Below are positions 33,085-42,542 of a stretch of DNA of 64,000 bases, piece after piece (positions within the stretch are counted from its first letter, which is position 1; each line of letters opens with the position of its first letter). The stretch is from Cohnella sp. OV330 (GTDB lineage Bacteria; Bacillota; Bacilli; Paenibacillales; Paenibacillaceae), in assembly GCF_900112065.1 (NCBI RefSeq), contig NZ_FOKE01000005.1, positions 248,001 to 312,000 of the forward strand, read 5' to 3'. The translations under genes were made by a program, and so were the position numbers. The notes under the pieces are model-generated. The model saw nothing but the letters and a program-made list of their open reading frames with translations, ran no database searches and was not told the DNA's origin.

Positions 33085-35274
33085 TTAAACGCGCTTGATG
33101 CGCCAGATGGCGCTCTGGAAGTCGCCCTCCAGGTGCGGTACCGGCAGGCCGGCATACATCAGCTGATCGCCGCCGAACCGCTCGCCGGTGCCGACGATCT
33201 CGTAGTCCGCGTTCGGGTCGAGTCCGGCCAGGCGCAGCCAGTCGATCGGCGCGTTCGGCTGGGCGAGCACGCGGAAGAACGCGACGAACGCCTCGGACTT
33301 GTCGGCGGAGACGACCGCCCATGCCGTATCGTTGCCTTCGAACGGACTCTTGAGGCGGTACAGGTCGCCGAATTGCACGAGCTCGCGCAGCTCCTTATAG
33401 GCCGCAACCTGCGCTTTGACCTCTTCCTTTTCCTTAGGCGTGAACTTGGTCAGGTCGAGCTCGTAGCCGAAGTTGCCGGACATGGCCACGTCGCCGCGCA
33501 TCTTGAGCGAAGTGACGCGGTGCACTTGATGGTTCGGCACGGCCGATATGTGCGCGCCCATCGAGCTGATCGGATAGACGAGACTCGTCCCGTACTGGAT
33601 CTTGAGCCGGCATACGGCGTCCGAGTTGTCGCTCGTCCACGTCTGCGGCATGTAGTGAAGCATCCCCGGATCGAACCGCCCGCCGCCGCCGGAGCAGCTC
33701 TCGAACAGAATGTGCGGGAACCTGGAAGTGATCGTCTCGAGCACGCGGTACAAGCCGAGCATGTAACGGTGCGCCGTCTCGCGCTGGCGCTCGGGCGGCA
33801 GCAGCGCGGAGCCGATCTCCGTCATGTTGCGGTTCATGTCCCACTTGACGTAAGCGATCGGCGCCGAAGCCAGCACGCCGCCCACCGTGTCGATGATATA
33901 GTCGCATACGTCCTCGCGCGACAGATCCAGGATCAGCTGGCGGCGACCCTGCGTGCGTCTGCGGCCTTCGACGTGAAGACACCAGTCCGGATGCGCGCGG
34001 TACAGGTCGCTGTCCGGCGAGATCATCTCGGGCTCGAACCAGAGACCGAACTGAAGACCGTGCGCGTTTACCCTTTTCGCCAGATCGTCCAGCCCTTGCG
34101 GCAGCTTCTTAAGATCGACCTTCCAGTCGCCGAGCGACGTCGTGTCGTCGTTGCGGTAGCCGAACCAGCCGTCGTCGAGCACGAACAGCTCGATGCCGAG
34201 CCGGCTGCCTTCCTCCGCGATCGCCGCGATCTTGTCCGCGTCGAAGTCGAAGTAAGTCGCCTCCCAGTTGTTGACGAGCACGGGACGCGTGCGGTCGCGG
34301 AACTCGCCGCGGGAGAGACGGCTTCGATACAGCCGGTGATACGTCCGGCTCATGCCGCCGAGACCTTCGTTCGAGTAAACGAGCACGGCTTCGGGCGCCT
34401 GGAACGATTGGCCCGGCTCGAGCAGCCATTCGAAGTCGAACGGATTGATGCCGATCGATACGCGCGTCGTGCGGAATTGATCCACCTCGGCGGAGGCGGC
34501 GAAGCTGCCGCTGTAGACGAGGCTGAAGCCGTAGGCGTCTCCCTGCTCTTCTCCCGCATTCGGCGACACCAGCGCGACGAACGGGTTATGCTGATGGGAA
34601 CTGGAGCCGCGACGGCTCTCGATGCCCTGCTGCCCTTGGACGAGCGCTCTGCGCGAGAGATTGCGCTCGTTCGCCCATCCGCCGTTCAGGTGCACCAGCT
34701 CGTAATCGTCGTTGTTAAAGTCGACGCTGGCGCTCAGCGCGCGGCGAATGCGGACGGAATCGGCACTCTCGTTGACGTAGCGGACCGAGCGGGCGATCGC
34801 GTCCGAATCGCGGAACGTCGTGTAGCTGAGGATCGCGATAAGGCCGGAATGCGAATCGTGCAGCGTCAGCTCCAGCGTTTCCGCTTCTTCGTCGGACTCC
34901 GCATAAGTGGCGGGAAGGCCCTCTAGCTTCGGTTTGCCTGCGAAGATGCGGTGATCGCGGTAGACGAGCTCCGCCACCGTCGTGCCGTCGGACAGGCCGA
35001 ATTGGTAAGCAGGACTGCGGAAATCGCCCGAGCCGTAGCCCGGATATTCCTGCAGCAGCGCGTCGAGCGACAGCGACGGCTTGTCCGGATTCGGCGTCGG
35101 GCTGAAGCTCGCGCGCTCGCGCAGAGTCAGGCCGCCCGGCCATGAGGCGTTGCGAAGCTTGGGTCCCCAATAAACATGTGCAGGATAAAGGCCTTCGACA
35201 ACAGTAATTATGTAGCTTGTATTCGGCGTCTGCAGATGAAACGTCTGACGCTCCCGGTCGAATGAAATCGCCAT
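33085..35274 (-). CDS. GH36 alpha-galactosidase
   Basis: The 729-residue enzyme is a classical bacterial GH36 alpha-galactosidase. It has the N-terminal beta-sandwich, the TIM barrel with nucleophile D479 in YVKWDMNRNM, the ESCSGGGGRFD motif and acid/base D549 in WTSDNSD. There is no signal peptide, so it hydrolyses melibiose- or raffinose-type sugars in the cytoplasm. GAGGAGG precedes the start. It is divergent from the dehydrogenase-PilZ gene and lies next to the sensor kinase, which supports a shared galactoside role. Confidence 0.95.
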   Translation of the reverse strand: MAISFDRERQTFHLQTPNTSYIITVVEGLYPAHVYWGPKLRNASWPGGLTLRERASFSPTPNPDKPSLSLDALLQEYPGYGSGDFRSPAYQFGLSDGTTVAELVYRDHRIFAGKPKLEGLPATYAESDEEAETLELTLHDSHSGLIAILSYTTFRDSDAIARSVRYVNESADSVRIRRALSASVDFNNDDYELVHLNGGWANERNLSRRALVQGQQGIESRRGSSSHQHNPFVALVSPNAGEEQGDAYGFSLVYSGSFAASAEVDQFRTTRVSIGINPFDFEWLLEPGQSFQAPEAVLVYSNEGLGGMSRTYHRLYRSRLSRGEFRDRTRPVLVNNWEATYFDFDADKIAAIAEEGSRLGIELFVLDDGWFGYRNDDTTSLGDWKVDLKKLPQGLDDLAKRVNAHGLQFGLWFEPEMISPDSDLYRAHPDWCLHVEGRRRTQGRRQLILDLSREDVCDYIIDTVGGVLASAPIAYVKWDMNRNMTEIGSALLPPERQRETAHRYMLGLYRVLETITSRFPHILFESCSGGGGRFDPGMLHYMPQTWTSDNSDAVCRLKIQYGTSLVYPISSMGAHISAVPNHQVHRVTSLKMRGDVAMSGNFGYELDLTKFTPKEKEEVKAQVAAYKELRELVQFGDLYRLKSPFEGNDTAWAVVSADKSEAFVAFFRVLAQPNAPIDWLRLAGLDPNADYEIVGTGERFGGDQLMYAGLPVPHLEGDFQSAIWRIKRV

Positions 35275-35419
35275 GTCGGCCTCCTCAAGTGTTAGTCTAT
35301 CCAGATAGCATACCGGAATCGAATGTGCGGATACATGGAATAAAGACGTTTTAATATGTTTTTATGTGACTTGCGCGCAGCGGGTGGGAATGATTGTAAA
35401 CCTGGCGAACGCACGATGC

Positions 35420-35448
35420 TTTTCACGGGCTCGTAGTTCTCCTATAAT
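35420..35448 (+). promoter_or_regulatory. Promoter of the dehydrogenase-PilZ gene
   Basis: A perfect TATAAT (35443-35448) has a weak TTTTCA 17 bp upstream. It lies about 37 bases before the start codon. Confidence 0.5.
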
Positions 35449-35484
35449 GAAAGAATCGGATTGAACCCTGGGAGGGAAATCAAT

Positions 35485-36777
35485 ATGCCAACGATCGCAT
35501 TTATCGGACTGGGCACGATGGGTCTGCCTATGGCCGCAAACCTGCTTCGCAAGTCCTACCAAGTCATCGTTTACAACCGTACGCCCGGCAAGGCCCAGCA
35601 GCTGCTCGAGCTCGGAGCCGAGGAAGCCGCCACGCCGCTGGCGGCGGCGCGCGTCGCCGATGTCGTTCTGACGATGATCAGCAACGACGCGGCGGTGGAG
35701 GAAGTGTACTACGGGACCGAGGGCGTGTTCGCCGGGCTCAAGCCTAACACCGTGCTCATCGACAGCAGCACCGTATCGCCCGATCTCGCGCGCCGGCTTG
35801 CCCGGGACGCCGCGGACGCGTTTTGCGATTTCCTCGACGCCCCGGTGACGGGGAGCAAGCCCGCGGCCATTGACGGCACGCTCCTGTTCATGGCCGGCGG
35901 CGACGCGCAGGTCGTTGAAGCGCAGAAGCCGCTGCTGCTGGCCATGGGACGCGAAGTGCTGTACATGGGACCGAGCGGCAGCGGGGCCGCGGCCAAGCTC
36001 GCCCACAATACGATCGTCGGCATCAATGCCGCAGGCCTCGTCGAAGGCATGGCCATCGCGGCCAAAGCCGGCATCGATGCCTCCTCCTTCCTGCGGGTCG
36101 TGCAGGGCGGCGGCGCTGCGAGCAAGCAGGCCGATCTGAAGGGCGCGAAGATCATCGACCACGATTTTAGCGTTCAATTCTCGCTGGCCCTAATGCTCAA
36201 GGACCTTAAGCTTTCCTCCGCGCTGACCGACGGTCTCGGCGTGCCGACGCCGATGCTCGAAGCGTCCAAAAGCCTGTTCCAGGCCGGCGCCGCGGCGGGC
36301 TACGGCGAAGAGGATCTTGCCGCGCTGGCCAAGCTGTACGAGCAATGGATCGGCGGACGGATCGGGCGGGACAAGCAGGCCGACGACGAAGTATCCGCTG
36401 CCGCAGCTGTCGAGGAAACGGACGAGGAGTCGGAATCCGAGTCGGATCGCCGCAAAAAGAAGCGCGTCGCCTTGAACATCCCGCTCATGATCTCCATCTA
36501 TCAATGGGAACAAGCCGGATCGTTCGCCGGCCAGAGCGTCGACGCCGTGCTGAACGACGTTTCCGAGGACGGCCTGCAGGTAGCGACATCCATCCCGCTG
36601 GAGAAGGACATGTTCGTCGTCATTCACTTCCAGCAGGAGACCAGCCTGCCGCCCATGACGGCCCGCATCATCCGCATCGAGCGCAAGGAAGGGCTGTTCC
36701 ACTACGGCTGCCTGCTGTCGGGGCTGGCCCTGTACCAGCGCCTGCAGCTCAAGGAATACATCGAATCGAACGGCTGA
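35485..36777 (+). CDS. Beta-hydroxyacid dehydrogenase fused to a C-terminal PilZ domain
   Basis: The 430-residue protein has two unrelated parts in one open frame. Residues 1-~290 form a 6-phosphogluconate/3-hydroxyisobutyrate dehydrogenase-type enzyme with the NAD(P) motif GLGTMG (9-13), the substrate loop DAPVTGS and catalytic K171 in KLAHN. After an acidic linker (about 298-321, rich in Glu/Ser) comes a PilZ-like domain with RxxxR (R323, R327) and DxSxxG (D358, S360, G363), the canonical c-di-GMP-binding residues. The start follows GGGAGGG. A c-di-GMP-controlled oxidoreductase is the simplest reading. The substrate is unknown. Confidence 0.85.
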   Translation: MPTIAFIGLGTMGLPMAANLLRKSYQVIVYNRTPGKAQQLLELGAEEAATPLAAARVADVVLTMISNDAAVEEVYYGTEGVFAGLKPNTVLIDSSTVSPDLARRLARDAADAFCDFLDAPVTGSKPAAIDGTLLFMAGGDAQVVEAQKPLLLAMGREVLYMGPSGSGAAAKLAHNTIVGINAAGLVEGMAIAAKAGIDASSFLRVVQGGGAASKQADLKGAKIIDHDFSVQFSLALMLKDLKLSSALTDGLGVPTPMLEASKSLFQAGAAAGYGEEDLAALAKLYEQWIGGRIGRDKQADDEVSAAAAVEETDEESESESDRRKKKRVALNIPLMISIYQWEQAGSFAGQSVDAVLNDVSEDGLQVATSIPLEKDMFVVIHFQQETSLPPMTARIIRIERKEGLFHYGCLLSGLALYQRLQLKEYIESNG

Positions 36778-36801
36778 CGCCGCGCGGTTCGCCATTAGAA
36801 C

Positions 36802-36841
36802 GAATAAGCCTTCGGCGCTATGCGGCGCCGAAGGCTTATTC
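36802..36841. terminator. Bidirectional terminator between the dehydrogenase-PilZ gene and ppnP
   Basis: GAATAAGCCTTCGGCGC (from 36802) pairs with GCGCCGAAGGCTTATTC (to 36841), a perfect 17-bp stem. It serves both convergent genes. Confidence 0.8.
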
Positions 36842-36864
36842 TCATGCTTGAATAATATCGGGAA

Positions 36865-37182
36865 TCAAGCGTCCAGGTACGAGCAGACGTAGTCCGCGAC
36901 TTGCGTTACCTTCAGCTTGAACTTAGCGTTCGCCGGCACGGTAAATTCGCCGGTACCGGAGATCGAGATCCATTCTTCGCTGCCCGGCAGTTGAACGGTC
37001 AGCTCGCCGGCCAGAATCTCCATGACTTCCTTTTGGTCCGTGCCGAACTCGTATTCGCCCGGCAGCATGATGCCCAGCGTCTTGCGCGTGCCGTCGGCGA
37101 ATTTGACCGTACGGCTCGTTACCTTGCCGTCGAAGTAAATATTGGCTTGCTTGACGACGCTGACTTGATCGAATTGGGACAT
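36865..37182 (-). CDS. ppnP: Pyrimidine/purine nucleoside phosphorylase (DUF1255, YaiE-like)
   Basis: The 105-residue cupin-like protein matches PpnP/YaiE over its length: [52 protein letters not shown] and the [13 protein letters not shown] motif. PpnP splits several nucleosides with phosphate in the cytoplasm. TAGGAGG lies upstream of the ATG. It appears to be a single-gene transcript. Confidence 0.93.
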   Translation of the reverse strand: MSQFDQVSVVKQANIYFDGKVTSRTVKFADGTRKTLGIMLPGEYEFGTDQKEVMEILAGELTVQLPGSEEWISISGTGEFTVPANAKFKLKVTQVADYVCSYLDA

Positions 37183-37289
37183 GGAAATAATAGCCTCCTA
37201 AAAGTGGTTTGGTTCATAGCGGTTGCAATAAGGGTCGCGGCGCGAGCACCTTCTTTGCCTATGCGACGCGCTAACGCGCCTTCGCCGCA

Positions 37290-37320
37290 AAAAGCCGGCC
37301 GCCCGCTTGGGGGGGCCGGC
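37290..37320 (-). terminator. Terminator of tkt
   Basis: AAGCCGGCC (from 37292) pairs with GGCCGGC (37314-37320), and the A-run at 37289-37293 gives a U-tract on the minus strand. It is about 70 bases behind the tkt stop. Confidence 0.7.
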
Positions 37321-37387
37321 TCCGCATCGGAGCGCTCCGGATTAGCGGACTCATTCGTCCGACTGCCGAAAGCGCTCCTGCCTGCGG

Positions 37388-39400
37388 TTAGATCAGTTTG
37401 CGGAACTGCTCGACGACGTTCTCGACCGTAAAGCCGTATTCCTTGATGACGCGGTCGCCCGGCGCGGAGGCGCCGAAGGTGGAAATGCCGAGCACGGCGC
37501 CGCCGTCTCCGACGTAGCGCTCCCAGCCGAACGGCGAAGCCATCTCGATCGCCAGACGCGCCTTGACGCCTTTCGGCAGCACGCTTTCGCGGTATTCGGC
37601 GGACTGGGCTTCGAACAGGTCCCAGCTCGGCAGGCTGACGACGCGCACGTGAATACCCTGTTCGGCCAGCGCTTTTTGGGAAGCGACGGCGAGCTGGACT
37701 TCCGAGCCCGTCGCGATGAGGATGCCCTGTGCCTCGCCGGCCGCTTCGGACAGCACGTAGCCGCCCTTCTTGATGCCTTCGCGGGCCAGCTCCGCCGTGC
37801 CTTCGAGGATCGGCAGATTTTGGCGGGTCAGGACGAGCGCGACCGGATTGCCGGTGTTCTCGAGTGCGTAAGCCCAAGCCGCGGAAGTCTCGTTGCCGTC
37901 GCCGGGACGGAGGACAGTCAGGCCCGGGATGACGCGGATCGATGCAAGCTGCTCGATCGGCTCGTGCGTCGGTCCGTCTTCGCCGACGGCGATGGAGTCG
38001 TGCGTCAGGACGTACACGACCGGCTGCCCCATAATCGACGCCAAGCGAACGGCCGGACGCAGATAATCCGTGAAGACGAAGAACGTGCCGCCATATACGC
38101 GAAGACCGCCGTGCAGCGAGATGCCGTTCATCGCGGCCGCCATGCCGAACTCGCGGACGCCGAAGTAAATGTTGCGGCCGCTGTAGTCCTTCGCGCTGTA
38201 GACCGGCAAGCCCTTCAGATGCGTCATCGTGGAGCTCTCGAGGTCGGCGGAGCCGCCTACGAGGTTCGGCACGTTCTTAGCCAAGCCGTTCAGGGCGTTG
38301 CCCGAAGCGACGCGCGTGGAGAGCGGCTTGTCCTCGGTCGAGTACTTCGGCAGCTCGGCGTCCCAGCCCTGCGGCAGCTTGCGCGCGAGCGCGTCCTCGA
38401 ACTGCTGAGCCAGTTCCGGATGAGCGGACTTGTACTTGCCGAACAATTCTTCCCAAGCGGCATAAGCTTGTTCGCCGCGGCTCTTGACTTCGGCGAAATG
38501 CGCGCGAACTTCTTCGGGAACGAAAAATTCCGGGTGATCCCACTCGTAGAACGCTTTCGTCAGCTTCGCTTCCTCGGTGCCGAGCGGCGAGCCGTGCGGA
38601 CCTGCGTGGCCGCCCTTGCCGCCCTTGTTCGGCGAGCCGTAGCCGATCACGGTCTTCACTTCGATCAGCGTAGGCTTGCTCGTCTCGGCTTGGGCTTCGG
38701 CGATCGCCTTGGCCAGCGCGGCCAGATCGTTGCCGTCCTCAACGCGCAGCACCTGCCAGCCGTATCCGTCGAAGCGCTTGGCTACCGACTCGGAGAAGGA
38801 CAGGGAAAGCTCGCCGTCCAGCGAGATATCGTTCGAATCGTACAGGACGACCAGCTTGCCGAGCTGCAAGTGGCCGGCGAGCGATGCGGATTCGGAGGAG
38901 ATGCCTTCGGAAAGGTCGCCGTCGCCGCAGATCGAATACGTGAAGTGATTAATCAGATCGAACCCGTCGCGATTGTATGTAGCGGACAATTGCGCTTCCG
39001 CCATCGCCATGCCGACGGCCATCGCGATCCCTTGGCCCAGCGGTCCGGTCGTCGCGTCGACGCCGGCCGTGTGGCCGAATTCGGGGTGCCCTGGCGTCTT
39101 GGATCCCCATTGGCGGAAGTTCTTGAGCTCTTCGATCGGCAGATCGTAGCCCGAAAGGTGAAGAAGCGAGTACAGCAGCATCGAACCGTGGCCCGCGGAC
39201 AGCACGAAGCGGTCGCGGTCGATCCAGCTCGGCCGGGATGGATTGTGCTTCATCGATTTGGCGAACAGCTGGTAACCCATCGGAGCAGCGCCCATCGGCA
39301 TGCCGGGATGTCCGGACTTCGCCTTTTCGATCGCGTCGATCGCGAGCGTGCGGATCGTCGTAACGGAGAGTTGTTCGATCGTATTTGCGTTTGCTGTCAT
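37388..39400 (-). CDS. tkt: Transketolase
   Basis: The 670-residue enzyme is full length. It shows the N-terminal [25 protein letters not shown], the thiamine diphosphate motif [12 protein letters not shown] with the conserved N-rich loop, and the C-terminal pyrimidine-binding domain with [20 protein letters not shown]. It transfers two-carbon units in the pentose phosphate pathway. I took the ATG at 39400 ([13 protein letters not shown]), ten bases after GGAGGT; the frame extending to 39544 passes through inverted repeats and is not conserved. Confidence 0.96.
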   Translation of the reverse strand: MTANANTIEQLSVTTIRTLAIDAIEKAKSGHPGMPMGAAPMGYQLFAKSMKHNPSRPSWIDRDRFVLSAGHGSMLLYSLLHLSGYDLPIEELKNFRQWGSKTPGHPEFGHTAGVDATTGPLGQGIAMAVGMAMAEAQLSATYNRDGFDLINHFTYSICGDGDLSEGISSESASLAGHLQLGKLVVLYDSNDISLDGELSLSFSESVAKRFDGYGWQVLRVEDGNDLAALAKAIAEAQAETSKPTLIEVKTVIGYGSPNKGGKGGHAGPHGSPLGTEEAKLTKAFYEWDHPEFFVPEEVRAHFAEVKSRGEQAYAAWEELFGKYKSAHPELAQQFEDALARKLPQGWDAELPKYSTEDKPLSTRVASGNALNGLAKNVPNLVGGSADLESSTMTHLKGLPVYSAKDYSGRNIYFGVREFGMAAAMNGISLHGGLRVYGGTFFVFTDYLRPAVRLASIMGQPVVYVLTHDSIAVGEDGPTHEPIEQLASIRVIPGLTVLRPGDGNETSAAWAYALENTGNPVALVLTRQNLPILEGTAELAREGIKKGGYVLSEAAGEAQGILIATGSEVQLAVASQKALAEQGIHVRVVSLPSWDLFEAQSAEYRESVLPKGVKARLAIEMASPFGWERYVGDGGAVLGISTFGASAPGDRVIKEYGFTVENVVEQFRKLI

Positions 39401-39501
39401 TTTGGTAATGACCTCCTCTATCTGCATTGCGTAGTTATTATGCGTTAATTCGTTAAATCGCCGCAGTTCAGCCTTGCCTATTGTAACATGGGGGTTGCCC
39501 G

Positions 39502-39576
39502 TTTTCCACAGCACTTGTACGGACAAGTGGAAAATTTTCCTCATAAGGAAGTCCGCATCTCGCGCGACGCGGACTT
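39502..39576 (-). other. Overlapping inverted repeats between purU and tkt
   Basis: TTTTCCAC (39502-39509)/GTGGAAAA (39527-39534) and CACTTGT (39512-39518)/ACAAGTG (39523-39529) compete for the same right arm, and GGAAAATTTTCC (39529-39540) is a further palindrome. AAGTCCGC (39549-39556)/GCGGACTT (39569-39576) forms another stem. One is probably the purU terminator; the others could be a leader structure of tkt. Nothing else is visible in this 246-bp gap. Confidence 0.45.
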
Positions 39577-39646
39577 ACGATTATCGTTTTCTTCGCCTCG
39601 CGGCTTTATCCGTACGTGCTTCATGACCAAGCTGCTCGCCGCCGTT

Positions 39647-40549
39647 TTAGATGAAGGCGACCGTCTTGTTCTGGTACACGACCAGGCGGTCTTCGATGTG
39701 CCACTTCACCGCTCTGGCCAGCACGATCCGCTCGATGTGGCGGCCCATGCGCTTCAGCTCGTCTACGTTGTTGCGGTGGCTGACGCGCTGTACGTCCTGC
39801 TCGATGATCGGACCCGCGTCAAGCTCGGCGGTCACGTAGTGCGCCGTCGCGCCGATCAGTTTGACCCCGCGGTCGTAAGCCTGGTGATACGGTTTGCCGC
39901 CGACGAAAGCCGGCAGGAAGGAGTGGTGGATATTGATGATCCGGTTGGTGAAGTGCTCGATGAACTTCGGCGTAATAATTTGCATGTACCTGGCAAGAAT
40001 AACCAGATCGACCTTGCCCGCAGTCAGCTCCAGCTGGCGCCGTTCGGCTTCGGCTTTGGTCTCCGGCGTGACCGGAATATGATGGAACGGAATACCGAAC
40101 GACTCGACTAGCCCGCGCATGTCGTCATGGTTGCTGACGACCATGCTGATCTCGGCGTCAAGATCGCCGGCCTGCCATTGCCAGAGCAGCTCGAGCAGGC
40201 AATGGTCCTCGCGCGAGACGAAGATGGCGAGGCGTTTGCGACGGACCGCGCGATAAACGCTCCAACGCATCTCGAACCGGTCGGCGATCCGCGCGAAGTC
40301 CTCCTGCAGCGAGGGCAGGTTCTGCTCTAGACCGCCGAGATCGAAGGCGATCCGCATGAAAAACATGCCGCTCGCGGGGTCGGTGGTGTATTGGTCCGAC
40401 TGAAGGATGTTCGCGCCTTTCTCGTAAAGAAATTGCGAGACGGCTGCGACGATCCCCGGCCGGTCGGGGCAGGAGATCAGCATGCGGGCGCGGTTCGCGT
40501 TCTCCTCGCGGCCCTTGCTGTCCTGGTGTTGGTAGACGTTCTGGGTCAT
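39647..40549 (-). CDS. purU: Formyltetrahydrofolate deformylase
   Basis: The 300-residue protein has an N-terminal ACT domain (MLISCPDRPGIVAAVSQFLYEKGANIL) and a C-terminal formyltransferase-like domain. The latter carries VILARYMQII, the catalytic NIHHSFLPAF and the Asp in ELDAGPIIEQD. It hydrolyses 10-formyl-tetrahydrofolate to formate and tetrahydrofolate, balancing one-carbon pools. It is followed by structured DNA rather than another gene. Confidence 0.95.
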   Translation of the reverse strand: MTQNVYQHQDSKGREENANRARMLISCPDRPGIVAAVSQFLYEKGANILQSDQYTTDPASGMFFMRIAFDLGGLEQNLPSLQEDFARIADRFEMRWSVYRAVRRKRLAIFVSREDHCLLELLWQWQAGDLDAEISMVVSNHDDMRGLVESFGIPFHHIPVTPETKAEAERRQLELTAGKVDLVILARYMQIITPKFIEHFTNRIINIHHSFLPAFVGGKPYHQAYDRGVKLIGATAHYVTAELDAGPIIEQDVQRVSHRNNVDELKRMGRHIERIVLARAVKWHIEDRLVVYQNKTVAFI

Positions 40550-40612
40550 GACGGGTTCCTCTGCCTCTCTATCGATTGCTTCGTTTCCTTACTGTGTCTC
40601 GTCCGCGACGAC

Positions 40613-41743
40613 TTATACTTTGGCGAGCCATTCCCTGCCGGCGAGATAGGCCGTCAGGCGCTGATTCACGGCTTCTTCGCTATAATCGGCCGACAGCACG
40701 CGATGTTCCATCGCCAGGTCGTACAGTCGCTCCAGCGGTTCGCGCGGATCCGCCTTGCGCGCTTTGGCGTCGGACTTCAGCAGCTCCCAGGTGTTCAGCA
40801 CGAAGGCGCGGTGATCGATGTCCTGCTTGCCGAAGAAATGATGCAGGCGCTCGACGTCCTCAAGGAACTCGCCGCCGAAGCGAAGGTCGACGTCGCCGCG
40901 CAGCAGCGCGATCTCGGCTTCGTACATCGGACGCTCCTTGCCGGCGTTTTTGCCGATCCAGGGCGTCTCGAGGATAAACGGCTTGCCGGCCAACGAAGGA
41001 TGGCTGACGACATTATTAATCGCCTCGTAGCCGATCCAGCCGGAACCGACCGGCGTATGGCGGTCCTTGCCGGCGCCGCGCGGATTTTTGCTGTCGTTCA
41101 AGTGAACGACGGCGATGCGGTCAAGGCCGACGATGCTGTCGAACGACTTCAGGACGCCGTCCAGATCGTCCACGATATCGTAGCCCGCGTCGTGCACGTG
41201 GCACGTGTCGAGGCAGATCGTGATCCGGCCGTTGTCATGTACGCGTTCGATGATGGCGGCGAGCTCTTCGAAGCTGCGCCCGATCTCCGTGCCTTTGCCG
41301 GCCATCGTCTCCAGGGCGATGTTCACGTTCGTGTGCTTGGTCGCGTCCAGCACTTCATTAAGCCCTTCAGCGATGCGGGCGATGCCGTATTCCGCATCCT
41401 TTTCCGTATAAGCGCCAGGATGAAGAACGATGTTGTTAACGCCGATCGCGTCTGTCCGCCGAACTTCTTCTTGCAGGAAGTTGACGGCCAGCTCGAACGT
41501 GTCTTCCTTATAAGAACCGAGGTTCACGATGTAAGGCGCGTGGACGACGATCTCGCCGATTCCCGCGGCCGTCATCGCATCTCTTCCCTCGGGAATGTAC
41601 AGGCTCTCGATAGGCTTGCGCCTCGTATTTTGCGGCGCTCCCGTGTAAATCATGAACGAGCTGGAGCCGTAGGACTTGGCTTCGTCCGTCGCCGTCAGCA
41701 ATCCCTTGTCCGAAAAAGACACGTGGGAACCGATCTTCAGCAT
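40613..41743 (-). CDS. nfo: Deoxyribonuclease IV-type AP endonuclease with C-terminal extension
   Basis: The 376-residue protein aligns by eye with YqfS/Nfo: [64 protein letters not shown] and [15 protein letters not shown], with the zinc-ligand His, Glu and Asp residues. It cuts at abasic sites during base excision repair. The usual enzyme ends near residue 290; here about 85 extra residues (starting [17 protein letters not shown]) follow, predicted to be helical. GGAGGGG precedes the start. Confidence 0.92.
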   Translation of the reverse strand: MLKIGSHVSFSDKGLLTATDEAKSYGSSSFMIYTGAPQNTRRKPIESLYIPEGRDAMTAAGIGEIVVHAPYIVNLGSYKEDTFELAVNFLQEEVRRTDAIGVNNIVLHPGAYTEKDAEYGIARIAEGLNEVLDATKHTNVNIALETMAGKGTEIGRSFEELAAIIERVHDNGRITICLDTCHVHDAGYDIVDDLDGVLKSFDSIVGLDRIAVVHLNDSKNPRGAGKDRHTPVGSGWIGYEAINNVVSHPSLAGKPFILETPWIGKNAGKERPMYEAEIALLRGDVDLRFGGEFLEDVERLHHFFGKQDIDHRAFVLNTWELLKSDAKARKADPREPLERLYDLAMEHRVLSADYSEEAVNQRLTAYLAGREWLAKV

Positions 41744-41959
41744 GGCTTTACTCCCCTCCGTATGCGGCGCCCTATGCTTCCCGGGCCCGTCCCGTTAAAT
41801 CAAAATCTATTGTAGCGCGAACGTCGAAATAAATCTAGAAGACGGTCTCCTCCAAAGGCGGTAACGAGCCCGGCCGCAAGCGGCCTTTAAACGGGAAATC
41901 GCGTTCCGGAAGGACATGCCCGCAGCTGCGAGAATAGGATGACGGCTTTTCTCTTTCGC

Positions 41960-41988
41960 GGGACAGACTGGTAGAAATACGATATAAT
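41960..41988 (+). promoter_or_regulatory. Promoter of the DUF2621-type gene
   Basis: TATAAT (41983-41988) is preceded at 17 bp by GGGACA (41960-41965). The 41744-42012 gap also contains the divergent nfo promoter region, with no gene visible. Confidence 0.45.
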
Positions 41989-42012
41989 TTCGGAAGCGAG
42001 GTGAACGCAAAA

Positions 42013-42483
42013 ATGAAATCCAGTCCCGATTGGTTTATGTACTTTATCGCGTTTTGGGGCGTCGTGCTGGTCGTTTTCATGAGCATCGGCGGCTTCTTCA
42101 TGTTTCGCAAGTTCCTGAAGGTGCTGCCGAAGGCCGACGGCAAATCCAAGCTCGATTGGCAAAACCACTGGGTCGAGCTCAGCCGGCCGCTGTGGAACGA
42201 CGAATCGAAGGCCTTGCTGGACAAGCTCGTCTCTCCTGTACCGAACGCCTTCCGCGACATCGCCAAGCACTCGATCGCCGCGCAGATCGGCCAGCTCGCC
42301 GTCGAGAGCGGCGAGGGAAAAGTGACGGAGGAGCACTGCATTAAAGGCTATATTATGGCGACGCCTAAGCGCGATCACGCCTTCCTGATCAGCTTTTTGG
42401 ACAGCAACGGCATCGATTATTCGCCCTATGCCCACCTGCTCGATGCGGAAAAAACGAAACCTTTGGCACCTCCCGTCGTCTAA
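42013..42483 (+). CDS. DUF2621 (YneK-like) membrane protein
   Basis: The 156-residue protein has one N-terminal transmembrane helix (FMYFIAFWGVVLVVFMSIGGFFMF) and a soluble domain resembling the DUF2621 family: LDWQNHWVELSRPLW, and KGYIMATPKRDHAFLISFLDSNGIDYSPY close to the end. These proteins are found in Bacillus and Paenibacillus and have no known function. I chose the ATG at 42013, eight bases after GAGGTGA, over the GTG at 42001, which overlaps the ribosome site. The next gene starts about 60 bases later and may be co-transcribed. Confidence 0.8.
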   Translation: MKSSPDWFMYFIAFWGVVLVVFMSIGGFFMFRKFLKVLPKADGKSKLDWQNHWVELSRPLWNDESKALLDKLVSPVPNAFRDIAKHSIAAQIGQLAVESGEGKVTEEHCIKGYIMATPKRDHAFLISFLDSNGIDYSPYAHLLDAEKTKPLAPPVV

Positions 42484-42542
42484 CATAAGGAGCGGCTCGT
42501 CCGAACCGGGCGGCCGCACGATCGTTCGGAGGTGGTCTTGGT

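Noticed and set aside
35275..35484. A search for a third copy of the shared 38-bp element upstream of the classical GH36 gene
   Set aside because: No match to CGGAAACGCAACGCTA by eye; this gene may not belong to the same regulon.
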